Positions 24,915-34,752 of a stretch of DNA of 64,000 nucleotides are shown here, in pieces. Source of the DNA: Flectobacillus longus (GTDB taxonomy: Bacteria; Bacteroidota; Bacteroidia; Cytophagales; Spirosomataceae). The stretch spans positions 156,125 through 220,124 of the forward strand of contig NZ_JASHIC010000009.1 of the NCBI RefSeq assembly GCF_030056705.1, in the 5' to 3' direction. Below the pieces are notes generated by a model. It did not search any database. It had not been told where the DNA came from and saw only the letters and a list, made by a program, of their open reading frames with translations. The stretch's first letter is position 1, and each line of letters begins with the position of its first letter. Position numbers and translations under genes: made by a program.

Positions 24915-27650
24915 TTACTCCACTGTCCAGTCAATATTTTTTTGATTACCTGCAAAACCTGCGTCGAAGATTTTTATCTCTTGTGAGCCATCAACGAAGC
25001 CTAATACTAAACACGTTCCTTTGGCAAGGCTCAGCGTATGTGTTCCTGCCTCGAATGAAAAAGTATGGATATTCACAGGAGGCCAGTCGCCTAGCAACAG
25101 GGCATTGGTAATCTTACTTTCTGCTTGTCCGAAGTTATTGGCGCTGGCATCAATTTCAAGTTGTGGTTTTGGTAGAAAATTACTTTTCTTCGCATCATAA
25201 ATCCCTATCTTCTCATTGAAATAGCCCACTAATACTTTCACAGGTTTGTCCGTTTTAAAAGTTATTTGAGTGCCCTTAGTAATCTGTGTTTTCTTAGATA
25301 AAACAATACCAGAAAGGTTTTTTAGTTCAGGTGCTATGCCTTGAATCACAATGCTGGTATCGTTAAAAACTTTTTGATTGCTCGCTAAAGGATAGGTTGT
25401 TAAACTGCCATCTTCAAGTTGTACCTGAGCAGGTTTGAGATATTGAATAGCTTTTACGCCCTTACCTGAACTTTGCTTCAACGAATCAATAACAGTATGT
25501 AATCTCGTTACTTCTTTTTGAAAAACGGGTAGCATTTCTTTCCAATGAATGAAAGTCGCGTCGACACCACGCATCGGGATTTTGCGCTGTTTGGTTTGCA
25601 TACTGTTAGCATACAAATAGGTGTCTTTTGTCAATTCAACCAGTTTGCTATAGTGCTCAACGCTACGTTCTAAGTGTGGTAATGCCTTTTCCAAATCACT
25701 AATTTGATTTGAATATTTGTAACGTACTAGGTCCAGAGCGGCATATACCTTTTCAGAGAAGAACTGCGCCATTGCATTGTAGCAATGAACATCATTTTGT
25801 AAACGCTTAAATTCAGCCGTATTTTTAGTGACATTTTGTGCTATTTTGTCAATGGATTCCTGCGCTTTTCTCCCATGAACTACTACTTCATCGGCTACCT
25901 GCACAGGCGTTTCTCCGATGTGTTTTTGTCCTTTCCATGCCTTTTCGGCATATTCAATAATCATCTCACCTTCAGGTGCTTCTGATTCATATAGCATCGT
26001 GAACAGCCCATAACGATAAGGATTAATCAATTGAGTCATCAACATCCCCAAGGTCAAAGTCTGACGGTTACCGTCGGTGATACCGTATCTACGCAAAAGC
26101 TTAGGTGCAATTTCTCCCGTTTCGTTGTAGGCATCTAAGATTCCTTGTGCTTGATTTGACGCTAGTCCATATTCTTTTCCAAGATAGGATTTCCAAAACT
26201 GCTGTTCTTCTGTAGCAGGGCGGTTTGCACGCCAAGCATATCTTGCCCATGTTTTGTACCACATGGCATCTCGGTCGATTTGCAAAAGTCTTTCAGACGT
26301 TTTATCTGCGGTATATGGCCAATCCCAGTATGAAGCTTGAGGGTATAAATGCAGTCCATTAGCGCCATAAACGCTGTGCATGGCTTGTACACACTTCTGG
26401 ATAAAGTCAGGCGAACTGTATCTAAATGGTTCGAGATTTGACAAAAGATGCACATTTTCGATATGTACCGTGCCAATTTGGCTTAATTTGCGATGTAATT
26501 CTGCCCATGAACCCCTTGGTGTATAAGTCGTTAAAGCCTCTCCATTGTATTTTGCCATCGTGTACAAATTTTTGTACAAGGGTAAAGCCTCTTTCATGAC
26601 TCTTGGAGCATCTGTATCATGCGCACGAAGCACAATGGGAGGTTCAGTTGTTTTACCCAAAGCTTTTAGACCATCTTGTACCCCTGGAATAATGGTTTTG
26701 GTAAACCAATCAACGTCATCCTGTCCTGCTCCTTCCATGGCTTCGCCCAAGGTGATTAATAAACCAACATTAGGATATTTTTCTACAAATGCCGCAATAG
26801 ACTTACGTGTATAATCTGCGATGACTGGAATAATTGGGCGATTACGGTCTTGTGTTTTGATTTTATGATGTTCGGCAAAAGGTTTGGAAACAATGATGTT
26901 ATAAAACATCTGAATTACCCAAATACCTCTTTTATCCGCTTCTTCAGTCAAGAAACGGTACATTTCTTCGTTTTTCTTAAAAGTGGCATCGTCAACCTCT
27001 ACGGCATAAGGGTATTCTTTTACCCGAACCAAGGATGCAAAAGGGTGTCCGTTCCAGATGTAGAGTGAGTTATAACGGTTTTCGACCATCATATCTAAGT
27101 ATCTAATCCAGAGTTTTTTATCGTAAAACCAAGGGAAATCTTTTTCTGTATAAGGATATTCATATACCTCTCTGTCAGGCAAAAGTGTGGGTTTTTGCAT
27201 ACCTACACAAGTACCACGAAGTACCATTTCGGGTTGGTCTTGATAGACCAGCGACTGCGGGATAGTCTTTTGCTGTTTGATTCTTTCTGCTAATTCCAAA
27301 CAACCATATAAGACACCCGACTCATCAAAACCAATGACCTGCAAAGGAGTTTGAGCAGATTTAAATAGACGAAAACTTTCCTTTTTGGATAAGGTATTGC
27401 TATTGTTTAACCCTTGTTGAGTGCCAATCCAAATAGTTGAGGTCGTAGATTTTGAGGTTGTAGAAACCTTATATCCAACAGATTCTAAAGCAAGTTTGAG
27501 TTTACTAACACCGTAAGCAATACGAGGTTGTGATGGTTGGGAAACTTGTAAATAGATCGTCTTTACTCCATCCTCATTGCTCGTGGTACTAGCAAAAGAA
27601 TGAGATATGTTTAAGAAGAGGTAACAAAGTATGAGTGAAATTTTGTACAT
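24915..27650 (-). CDS. Large secreted glycoside hydrolase of unassigned activity
   Basis: A 911-residue protein with a signal peptide (about residues 1-20). The N-terminal ~130 residues, ending DESGVLYGCLELAERI, resemble the alpha/beta accessory domain that precedes GH67, GH20 and GH84 barrels. A TIM-barrel-like region follows (about 150-480) with YNSLYIWNGHPF, GLLITLGEAMEGAGQDD and GLHLYPQASYWDWPY. The remainder is helical, then a beta-rich C-terminal domain. Acidic residues in GEAMEG and QDDVDW are candidates for catalysis. It starts a transcript whose upstream region carries the AAAATGGTA-type element. An alpha-glucuronidase-like role is plausible, but no activity can be claimed. Confidence 0.7.
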   Translation of the reverse strand: MYKISLILCYLFLNISHSFASTTSNEDGVKTIYLQVSQPSQPRIAYGVSKLKLALESVGYKVSTTSKSTTSTIWIGTQQGLNNSNTLSKKESFRLFKSAQTPLQVIGFDESGVLYGCLELAERIKQQKTIPQSLVYQDQPEMVLRGTCVGMQKPTLLPDREVYEYPYTEKDFPWFYDKKLWIRYLDMMVENRYNSLYIWNGHPFASLVRVKEYPYAVEVDDATFKKNEEMYRFLTEEADKRGIWVIQMFYNIIVSKPFAEHHKIKTQDRNRPIIPVIADYTRKSIAAFVEKYPNVGLLITLGEAMEGAGQDDVDWFTKTIIPGVQDGLKALGKTTEPPIVLRAHDTDAPRVMKEALPLYKNLYTMAKYNGEALTTYTPRGSWAELHRKLSQIGTVHIENVHLLSNLEPFRYSSPDFIQKCVQAMHSVYGANGLHLYPQASYWDWPYTADKTSERLLQIDRDAMWYKTWARYAWRANRPATEEQQFWKSYLGKEYGLASNQAQGILDAYNETGEIAPKLLRRYGITDGNRQTLTLGMLMTQLINPYRYGLFTMLYESEAPEGEMIIEYAEKAWKGQKHIGETPVQVADEVVVHGRKAQESIDKIAQNVTKNTAEFKRLQNDVHCYNAMAQFFSEKVYAALDLVRYKYSNQISDLEKALPHLERSVEHYSKLVELTKDTYLYANSMQTKQRKIPMRGVDATFIHWKEMLPVFQKEVTRLHTVIDSLKQSSGKGVKAIQYLKPAQVQLEDGSLTTYPLASNQKVFNDTSIVIQGIAPELKNLSGIVLSKKTQITKGTQITFKTDKPVKVLVGYFNEKIGIYDAKKSNFLPKPQLEIDASANNFGQAESKITNALLLGDWPPVNIHTFSFEAGTHTLSLAKGTCLVLGFVDGSQEIKIFDAGFAGNQKNIDWTVE

Positions 27651-27800
27651 AACTTATAGTCCTGAATCTGAGAGCTTATGATTAATCCGAAAGGTATTTT
27701 GATATAATATTGGCTTGCTGCTCAATAAATCTTGTATTTTTTTCGGAATAAATCAGATTTAACACATACAAAGGTATATGCTTAGGAGGGTCAGACTATC

Positions 27801-27827
27801 TACCATTTTCTCTGAAAATTATAGGAT
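27801..27827 (-). promoter_or_regulatory. Candidate operator/promoter element shared with 42601-42627
   Basis: Plus-strand TACCATTTTCTC-N3-AAATTATAGGAT, matching 42601-42627 at 23 of 27 positions. It lies 151 bp upstream of the next minus-strand start. Read on the minus strand it contains AAAATGGTA (complement of 27801-27809) and a TATAAT hexamer. Function is inferred. Confidence 0.4.
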
Positions 27828-27884
27828 ATTTGCATAGGGAGGGTTCTTGCTAAATTAGCAAAAGGATACGGGCTATCCTTTATT

Positions 27885-28030
27885 TAGTGATTGAGCAATT
27901 GAGTGATTTAGTGATTATTTTCAAAATGATTTTTACCCAAAAAACCGAAATATCCTGACTGAAATTTCGTGAGAAGCAGAATATTGTCAAAAAAAATAAT
28001 CACTCATCCACTCAATCACAAATCACTAAA
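27885..28030. repeat. Long inverted repeat, GTGATT/AATCAC type
   Basis: A ~39-base arm beginning TTTAGTGATTGAGCAATTG (27885-27923) pairs imperfectly with 27993-28030, which ends CAAATCACTAAA. This fills much of the 400-bp gap 27651-28051. No gene is seen in the gap. Confidence 0.65.
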
Positions 28031-28051
28031 TTATGAATGACTCATCTCATT

Positions 28052-28897
28052 TTATTGAAATACCTTTTTCAAATAAGCCGTATTGGCGCTATAATTTCCT
28101 TTGACATCTTTAGGCTTGCTGGCATCTCTCGAACGTTCGATGATTAGCCAGCCTGACCATTTCATTTTGTCTAAAGTCTTTTTTACCTTAAGCATATCTA
28201 TTTCAGGATCTTTCTCTAGCCAAACACCATCTTTATTGGTGGCATGAATCATACAGATACGGTTTTTTCCTAGAATTTTTAATTCTTTATATAAATCACG
28301 ACCTTCTTTGAGAGGGTTAGAAAAGTTAAAATAAATCTGAATGGCTGGAGAACCGATTTCTTTGAGTAAAGCCACTTCCTCTTTGGCACTTAATGCTGTT
28401 TCGATGCCTATTACCACGCCTGCTTCTTCTGCCATTTTTCCAGCAACTTTTAATCTGCTAACAACCGAATCACGAATAGATGGGTCTTTCTTTAAGTCGC
28501 ATTGCACACCAAGCGGTAAAAAAGCCACTTTTACATTCATGGCTTTCATGGTTTTTATACAATCTCGAATAGATTGTTGATACTCTTCTCGACCACAAAA
28601 GGATTGAGCATAATAGCCTGTCATTGCCAAGGAACATATTTCAAGGTTTAATTCTTTGGCCTTATTCATAAAAACCTGACGAATAGAATCGTTGGCAAGT
28701 TGATTCTCAAAAGTGGGTCTTTTCCCTAAACCTCCCATATCCAATTCAAGTCCGTCGGCGCCAATTTGTTGTGTGAGCGTAATGGCTCCCAATTTTTGTC
28801 GTTTCAACAACATGAGGTCAATCAAACCTACTTTGTAACGAGTCGTTTGTGCCAGTCCTTGACTAGCTATCATTAACAAAATCAATAAAAAACGCAT
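28052..28897 (-). CDS. Secreted xylose-isomerase-like TIM-barrel protein
   Basis: A 281-residue protein with a signal peptide (MRFLLILLMIASQGLAQ). It has the sugar-phosphate isomerase/epimerase (AP endonuclease 2-like) TIM-barrel fold. Metal-site-like residues occur on successive strands: IGIETA, IHATNKDG and LIIERSRD. Cytoplasmic members isomerise or epimerise sugars, whereas exported versions are frequent in Bacteroidota sugar-utilisation loci and mostly uncharacterised. The product would act in the periplasm on a released sugar or sugar acid. It lies between the large glycosidase and the STN-esterase on the same strand. Confidence 0.82.
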   Translation of the reverse strand: MRFLLILLMIASQGLAQTTRYKVGLIDLMLLKRQKLGAITLTQQIGADGLELDMGGLGKRPTFENQLANDSIRQVFMNKAKELNLEICSLAMTGYYAQSFCGREEYQQSIRDCIKTMKAMNVKVAFLPLGVQCDLKKDPSIRDSVVSRLKVAGKMAEEAGVVIGIETALSAKEEVALLKEIGSPAIQIYFNFSNPLKEGRDLYKELKILGKNRICMIHATNKDGVWLEKDPEIDMLKVKKTLDKMKWSGWLIIERSRDASKPKDVKGNYSANTAYLKKVFQ

Positions 28898-28918
28898 TTC
28901 TTTGAGGGGTTAGTAGTC

Positions 28919-28961
28919 AGGCACAAGGCAAGAGTAAATAAAAAACTCTTGCCTTGTGCCT
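28919..28961. repeat. Perfect 17-bp inverted repeat, AGGCA/TGCCT type
   Basis: AGGCACAAGGCAAGAGT (28919-28935) and its exact complement (28945-28961), with a 9-base A-rich loop. It lies between two co-directional pectin-cluster genes. It is likely a transcript-end or processing hairpin. Confidence 0.75.
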
Positions 28962-28975
28962 CTTTGCCTGTGCCA

Positions 28976-30355
28976 CTATTTCGAAAACATCTTCTCGATT
29001 ATTTCAAAATCTTTGATGGCATTGGAAGGTAGCTTTTCGCCTTTTTCACCAAAAACATATAAGGCTGGAAAAGGCTCAATCGTTATACCTGTTTCTACGA
29101 TATTACCTGTTACATCCTGAATCTTTTGAAGATCTAAGCCTAATTCTTTTGCCATAAAGCCATACATTGCTTTACGTTTGTTAGCTCCATAATCATGTCC
29201 TTCGCTTGGAAAGTGGGCATTCTGAACTTTATTAGAAGCATGGTATAAATCATAAATTCGTTGGACAAAAGGAAATTCAGTCTGTGGGACAAACTGTGTC
29301 CAATCTTTTCCATCCGATATAATCATTTGTGCTCTTGGAGCAGCCATGGAGGCTATTTCTACGTTGTTACTACCTTCTCCGCACAAATGTACACCCATGC
29401 CACTTTCGCAAGGACACCCCCCACTGTGATACGAGGACATCATGGCTACGGGAACACTTACTTTGATACGGTCGTCGATAGCAGTTAACAACATCGTTTG
29501 GCTACCCCCGCCAGAAGCGCCCGTAATGCCTACACGCGTAGGATCGGCATCTTTGAGGGTTAGTAACCAATCCAGAATACGCATTCCATTAAGCATTTGA
29601 ATTGTTTGAGCATGGCTACGACGGTGGTCTTCAGATTTGAACTGTAAGGTAGATTCGCCCCAAGCAAAAAGGTCGTAACTAAAAGCCATAGCGCCCATTT
29701 TGGCTAAAGCTGCACATCTATACTGGCAATCGGCACGATAACGACCATCCCCAAAATGCCCGTCAGGATTCAGAATAACGGGAATTTTACCTTTTGATTT
29801 TAAAGGACGATACAAAGAGCCACTTACATAAACCCCTGGCAAAGTTTCGATAGCCACATTTTCAACTGTGTAGCCATCCATGATTCGTTTGGAAGTTATA
29901 ATAGCTTGAGACTGAGGTTTGGCTGGCGCTTTTGCTATTTCGAGTGCTTGCCAAATGCAGTTTTTCAAATTGGTTTTACGTAATTCCCAAGAAGTAATAT
30001 CAGGCGAAAGCGTAGACAGATAATTTAATTGCTGTTTGCCTTCTTCTGGAGTTTTGAGGTGATATTGAAAAGCCTGTAACTTGTATTTCCCCTCTCCCTC
30101 TTTGGTAAAAGTAATATCCTGCGAGTCCATGATATGATGGAGCGTTGTTTCCAAATCAGGTCTAAAACGCCATTCGGCATAGGTAACCTGTTTATTAGCC
30201 ACCAAGGCTTCAGGATAGCGAATTTTCACTTTAAAACGAGTTTCAATCGTCGATATAACCTCTTTCAAAGGTTTTTTAAACGCCTGATCTGCCGTCTGTG
30301 CTTGTGTAAAAAAGCAAGAAGTTAGTAAAGTGATAGTGATGAGGAAATTTTTCAT
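28976..30355 (-). CDS. Secreted alpha/beta-hydrolase esterase with N-terminal STN-like domain
   Basis: A 459-residue protein with a signal peptide (1-20). Residues ~28-95 resemble the STN (secretin/TonB short N-terminal) fold: PLKEVISTIETRFKVKIRYP and FRPDLETTLHHIMD. The alpha/beta-hydrolase domain follows at 150-440 with an NPDGHFGDG oxyanion region, nucleophile elbow GASGGGS (Ser281) and catalytic His in EGHDYGANKR. It resembles acetyl-xylan esterase and related carbohydrate esterases, so de-acetylation or de-esterification of pectic glycans is likely. STN domains normally precede TonB receptors, anti-sigma factors or secretins, which makes this fusion unusual. Confidence 0.8.
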   Translation of the reverse strand: MKNFLITITLLTSCFFTQAQTADQAFKKPLKEVISTIETRFKVKIRYPEALVANKQVTYAEWRFRPDLETTLHHIMDSQDITFTKEGEGKYKLQAFQYHLKTPEEGKQQLNYLSTLSPDITSWELRKTNLKNCIWQALEIAKAPAKPQSQAIITSKRIMDGYTVENVAIETLPGVYVSGSLYRPLKSKGKIPVILNPDGHFGDGRYRADCQYRCAALAKMGAMAFSYDLFAWGESTLQFKSEDHRRSHAQTIQMLNGMRILDWLLTLKDADPTRVGITGASGGGSQTMLLTAIDDRIKVSVPVAMMSSYHSGGCPCESGMGVHLCGEGSNNVEIASMAAPRAQMIISDGKDWTQFVPQTEFPFVQRIYDLYHASNKVQNAHFPSEGHDYGANKRKAMYGFMAKELGLDLQKIQDVTGNIVETGITIEPFPALYVFGEKGEKLPSNAIKDFEIIEKMFSK

Positions 30356-30370
30356 AAGTTTTTAGGGTTG

Positions 30371-30432
30371 AGGGTACAGGGGATAGGCAAGGAGTAAAAA
30401 AAATTAAACTCTTTGCCTATTGCCTAACCCCT
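30371..30432. repeat. Imperfect inverted repeat, AGGCA/TGCCT type
   Basis: Arms 30371-30395 and 30408-30432 match at about 19 of 25 positions, with ATAGGCAA and TTGCCTAT at the core. They lie between the GH2 and STN-esterase genes. Confidence 0.55.
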
Positions 30433-30437
30433 ATCCC

Positions 30438-33212
30438 CTATTTTAAAAAATCAAAATACAAAACCATTTCAACAGCTCTTTTAGGCTCTTTTTCGTAGTC
30501 ATAAAAGACGTGTTTCATACTCATAGGACCCGTATTGTCAGCTCGGTTAGTTTTAGAACCAATAGCCGAAATACCTTGCATAAAGGAAATATCGCCACTT
30601 GGGAAATTAATCACATAGTTTTGATATGAATCAGTTTTGAAGGCTGGGCTAAACAACCTGAAAAATACATCTTCCGTTTCTGTGACTACGGTAAAAGGCT
30701 GACCTTTGGTTATAAACTTACACCAATACATATTGGCATGGTATCCTTTGAACTCTGGATAAACAAAAGGTATTTCACCTGTTTCGGTAGTATTATAATC
30801 TTTCTTCCAAATACCAAATTGATTTCCTTTCAAACGGTTTTTCCATACTCGGTATGGACCATTTCCTAAATATTCAACACCTTTAATTTCAGATTCAGGA
30901 AAAGAAAAATTAAGTCCAAAATAATTCGTCAAATAAGCTGCTGGGAAATATTTAACTTTCAATTTTACCCAACCCGATGGATAAATGATCCATTGCAGTG
31001 TGTTGAATGCCTCTTTTTTGTCGTAAGTAGATTCAATCACTACATTTTCACCTTCAAAACGAGTAGTAATATTTTTAAAATTGGTACTTCCTTCTTGTAC
31101 TATTGGGCCGTTGTTGAATGGAATAACTCCTTTTTCCGTTTGTACTGATTTTAGCAAACCTGATTTTTTAGAAAAACTAATCGTCAGACCATTCGCCTTG
31201 ACTACATACAACGAATCTTGTTCTTGAAGCGTAGGCTTGGTACTGCCTGAAGTTTTCACCATTGCCTTTGCCATTGTTTTTGGCAAGGTAATTTTAAAAC
31301 TCCAAGTAAAAATTTCTTTCCCATAAGCATCAAAAGCGCTCAGATATAAAACGTCATATTCTTGCCAATTTTGTGGTAGTTGCTCGCATACTACTGATCC
31401 CTTTTCCAAGGGTTTCAGATTGGGAGAAAGGGCTTTACCTGAAAGTTCGGGCAACTGATGTAGCCCTAAAGATTTGAGTTTCCAAGTAAAACGGCACTGA
31501 TTAGTATTGGTAAAATGATAGCGGTTTTCGATAGTAAATTTTCCATCAAAATCAGAAGTAATTTCTTTTGCCTCAAACTTGATTGGACTCCACACTTCTT
31601 TGATGGTAAAATAGCTTCCTTCTTTTTCACGATAAGGACCTACGATGCCGTCAGCAGCACGATTACCATCAGTATCTAGGATGCCATTTTTATCGGTTCT
31701 AACTATACCTTGGTCAACAAAATCCCAAAGGAAGCCACCTGCGCAAAGTGGTGTTGCCCATATATGCTCCCAGTAATCTTCCAGACCAGCTCCATGCCCG
31801 CCATCATACATTCCATGCAAAAACTCGGTTGGCATAACAATGCTATGTCCGTGGTCATAATTACCGATACCGTAGTTATAATCGCGATAATGCTGTGTGT
31901 CAAATCCTGCAAAATCTTCCCATGCGTGTATTACAGGACGTTTTTGTAAATCTTTTTGAGGAAAAATTGGGTCTAATTCATAATTGTGACCACCTTCATT
32001 TCCGTTAATCCAAAAAATTATGGAAGGATGATTTTCATCGTGTTCTATTAATTCTTCAAGACGTTTGGTACCTGTAGGCGTATCATAGTTGCCATGCCAG
32101 CCCGCCAATTCATCCATTACAAACAAACCTAAGGAGTCACAGGTATCCAAAAAATGGTCATCGGGAGGATAATGCGACATACGAACGGCGTTCATATTCA
32201 TGTCTTTCATTAATTGTACGTCGAGTAAGCTCACAGCCTTTGAGGTAGTACGCCCAGAAGTTGGCCAAAACGAGTGACGATTTACCCCTTTGAACTTTAT
32301 TTTAGTCCCATTGACATATACTCCATCACGCAATTTTACTTCGACGGTACGGAAACCAATTTTCTTTTCAACTACATGAATCGCTTTCCCATTTTGTAAT
32401 AAACTTACAATCAATTTGTAGCGATTAGGTGTTTCGGATGTCCAAAGTTGAACGTTTTGATAAAGCTTTTCAAGGGTCAGTTCAGACTGACTAGCTTTGA
32501 GATTTGCTTGAATAGGAGTGCCAACTTTTTGACCATTTAAGGTATGTAATTGTGCTGATAAAGTAAGATTTGTATTACTTGAAGTAGTACGAATCACTGC
32601 TTTTAGATTTCCATTAGCTTTGGCATCAATAGAAACACGAGTAATATGCTGAGTAGGCAAAACCTCTATATAAACTGGACGGAAAATTCCACCAAAAATC
32701 CAAAAATCTCCTTTACGCTCAGCTTCATTCACCGACTGATTTGCCGAGTGTTTACTTACGGTTACTTCCAAGAGATTTTCAGCGCCATAGTTGAGTAATT
32801 GTGCAATTGGATATTTGAAAGCATAATAGGCTCCTTGATGAATTTCACCAGCAGACTTTCCATTGAGTTTTACTTCAGCATCGGTCATAACCCCTTCAAA
32901 AACAAGGTTTAATGCTTTACCTTGCCATGACTTGGGAGCTTGAAAACGGTATTTGTAAAGTCCTTTTTCCTTACCTCTTGAGCTATCTTTGGCGAAGCCA
33001 TAGTTATATTTGCCAAATCCCTGCAATTCCCAATTGGATGGAACAGGAATACTTGTCCATTTGCCAGCATTACGGCCTTCGGTACAGAAAAAATCCCAAA
33101 GAACCGTTTGGTCATGCCCTTTTCCAGAAAGATAAACTCTTTGGGTTTCTTGCGCATAGAGAGCCTTAAAACTCAGTACTAAGAAGAAAAAAAGTACAAT
33201 TCTTTTGTTCAT
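30438..33212 (-). CDS. GH2 beta-galactosidase-like enzyme
   Basis: I use the ATG at 33212 (MNKRIVLFFFLVLSFKALYAQ), which gives a clear signal peptide; the frame to 33272 carries a spurious leader. The ~924-residue enzyme has the GH2 order: a sugar-binding jelly roll, an immunoglobulin-like domain, the TIM barrel, then C-terminal beta domains of LacZ type. VNRHSFWPTSGRTT and MNAVRMSHYPPDDHFLDTCD open the barrel. WINGNEGGH supplies the acid/base Glu, and the Glu of PTEFLHG is the likely nucleophile before CAGGFLWDFVDQG. It probably removes beta-galactose from pectic arabinogalactan or rhamnogalacturonan side chains. Adjacent sugar-cluster genes are on the same strand. Confidence 0.92.
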   Translation of the reverse strand: MNKRIVLFFFLVLSFKALYAQETQRVYLSGKGHDQTVLWDFFCTEGRNAGKWTSIPVPSNWELQGFGKYNYGFAKDSSRGKEKGLYKYRFQAPKSWQGKALNLVFEGVMTDAEVKLNGKSAGEIHQGAYYAFKYPIAQLLNYGAENLLEVTVSKHSANQSVNEAERKGDFWIFGGIFRPVYIEVLPTQHITRVSIDAKANGNLKAVIRTTSSNTNLTLSAQLHTLNGQKVGTPIQANLKASQSELTLEKLYQNVQLWTSETPNRYKLIVSLLQNGKAIHVVEKKIGFRTVEVKLRDGVYVNGTKIKFKGVNRHSFWPTSGRTTSKAVSLLDVQLMKDMNMNAVRMSHYPPDDHFLDTCDSLGLFVMDELAGWHGNYDTPTGTKRLEELIEHDENHPSIIFWINGNEGGHNYELDPIFPQKDLQKRPVIHAWEDFAGFDTQHYRDYNYGIGNYDHGHSIVMPTEFLHGMYDGGHGAGLEDYWEHIWATPLCAGGFLWDFVDQGIVRTDKNGILDTDGNRAADGIVGPYREKEGSYFTIKEVWSPIKFEAKEITSDFDGKFTIENRYHFTNTNQCRFTWKLKSLGLHQLPELSGKALSPNLKPLEKGSVVCEQLPQNWQEYDVLYLSAFDAYGKEIFTWSFKITLPKTMAKAMVKTSGSTKPTLQEQDSLYVVKANGLTISFSKKSGLLKSVQTEKGVIPFNNGPIVQEGSTNFKNITTRFEGENVVIESTYDKKEAFNTLQWIIYPSGWVKLKVKYFPAAYLTNYFGLNFSFPESEIKGVEYLGNGPYRVWKNRLKGNQFGIWKKDYNTTETGEIPFVYPEFKGYHANMYWCKFITKGQPFTVVTETEDVFFRLFSPAFKTDSYQNYVINFPSGDISFMQGISAIGSKTNRADNTGPMSMKHVFYDYEKEPKRAVEMVLYFDFLK

Positions 33213-33311
33213 GATTGTTTTTGATGAGGGATAAGGGACAAAGGCACATAGAAAAATGAGATAACGTTTCAAATTTTTGCTCCCTTTATGCCCTATACCT
33301 GTTCATTGATA

Positions 33312-34736
33312 TTACTTTTTACTGGTAAACGGTCGTGCAGGGAGTCCTTCTTTGTTGAAAAAATTAGGTTCTGCATCCTCTTGCCATGCAAATCTGACTG
33401 TTTTGGGTTCTGGGACTTTTTCGGAAAATACTTCCACTTGGGTGCCTACAATAATGGCTTTTGCCTCGTAAAATTTTCCGTCAGCACCTGCTAGACTAAA
33501 ATAGTTGAGGTCTTTTCCATCTTTACTCATCAAACCCCCACCCATAGATTCAAAGGATAAAATAGCTTTATCATTTTTGATTTTCATTTTTTTGAAAATG
33601 GGTCCAGAGGCAACTAAATCTTTTTTCCCGTAATCATGCTTCAAAGCCAAAAGTGCCAAACGTTTCCCGATTTCCCATTTGTACCAAGGATGAATATTGG
33701 TCAAAGTGTCTGCCAAATCGGTCGTAGTTACAAAGTCAGTGTACTTTACTCTTTGAGTTACATTGGCTTGTGCTTGCCAAAAAGTAGGAAGGGTTTCCTT
33801 TTCCAAAACTACCTTACCTGTACTTTTTGAGTAGAGATAAGGGACTAAATGCACATAGTAAAAAGGCATTTTATCGTCTTTCCAAGCTTTTCTCCAACTA
33901 CTAATCAGCGTTTCCATCTTGTTGGTATATTGTACCGAATCTTTCAAAAAACAATTACTTTCGCCCTGATACCACAAAAAGCCTTTCATAACAAAAGATT
34001 CTAAAGGACGAATCATAGGGTTATAAAATTTAGCAGGCTCACCTTCTACCTTTTGTCCTTTGAAATAAGGAGAACCAGCAAAAGCCTCTTCCGAAATCCA
34101 AGGTTCTATTCTACTGCCTGGGATAGCCGACGAAATCATACCGATGGGCACGCCTGTCTGCTGGTGAACTTCTTTAGCAAAAAAGTAAGCAACAGCCGAA
34201 AAAGAACGCAAGGCAGAGTCTTGTGCGATACTCCACCCTTTGTGCTGTGGATCAGGTTTTACTAATTCTTTTCTGTTGACTAAAAAAATACGAATGAGTG
34301 GATTTTTGGCAACCTCCAACTCATCAACAGGATTGGGATCTGGGAGATTAGGACGTTTTACCTTGCTGTTTTTTCGCATGGTATATTCCATATTCGATTG
34401 ACCAGAGCAAAGCCATACTTCTCCTACTAAGATATTTTTAAGAGTAATAACTTCCTTTCCTTCAATTTTTAACTCTTGAGGAATGCTTGAGGCTGGTAGT
34501 GCCTTGAGCCATACTTGCCAATTTCCTTCAGAATCTGCTGTTGTTTTGACGGATTGTCCTGAAAATTGCACATTAATTTGCTCTCCAACAGAGGCTTTTC
34601 CCCAAATATGAATAGGTTTTTTTTGTTGAAAAACCATATTATGCCCCAAAATTCGAGGCAAGACAATTTGTGCTTTTACCGAAAAAATCGAGCAAAAACT
34701 AAGTATTAACAGAATATATGATTTGATTTTTTTCAT
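33312..34736 (-). CDS. SGNH sialate-O-acetylesterase-like carbohydrate esterase
   Basis: A 474-residue secreted SASA-family esterase with a signal peptide (1-22). A beta module (GHNMVFQQKKPIHIWGKA) precedes the SGNH domain. The nucleophile is Ser114 in SGQSNM, WYQGESN contributes to the oxyanion hole, and the Asp/His pair lies in a NIHPWYKW-like segment. In polysaccharide loci this fold removes acetyl groups from hemicellulose or pectin rather than sialic acid, which matches its place here. It is 16 bp downstream of the acid-sugar kinase gene and so in a tight operon with it and the GH140-like gene. Confidence 0.88.
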   Translation of the reverse strand: MKKIKSYILLILSFCSIFSVKAQIVLPRILGHNMVFQQKKPIHIWGKASVGEQINVQFSGQSVKTTADSEGNWQVWLKALPASSIPQELKIEGKEVITLKNILVGEVWLCSGQSNMEYTMRKNSKVKRPNLPDPNPVDELEVAKNPLIRIFLVNRKELVKPDPQHKGWSIAQDSALRSFSAVAYFFAKEVHQQTGVPIGMISSAIPGSRIEPWISEEAFAGSPYFKGQKVEGEPAKFYNPMIRPLESFVMKGFLWYQGESNCFLKDSVQYTNKMETLISSWRKAWKDDKMPFYYVHLVPYLYSKSTGKVVLEKETLPTFWQAQANVTQRVKYTDFVTTTDLADTLTNIHPWYKWEIGKRLALLALKHDYGKKDLVASGPIFKKMKIKNDKAILSFESMGGGLMSKDGKDLNYFSLAGADGKFYEAKAIIVGTQVEVFSEKVPEPKTVRFAWQEDAEPNFFNKEGLPARPFTSKK

Positions 34737-34752
34737 AAAAACTTCAATAGTT

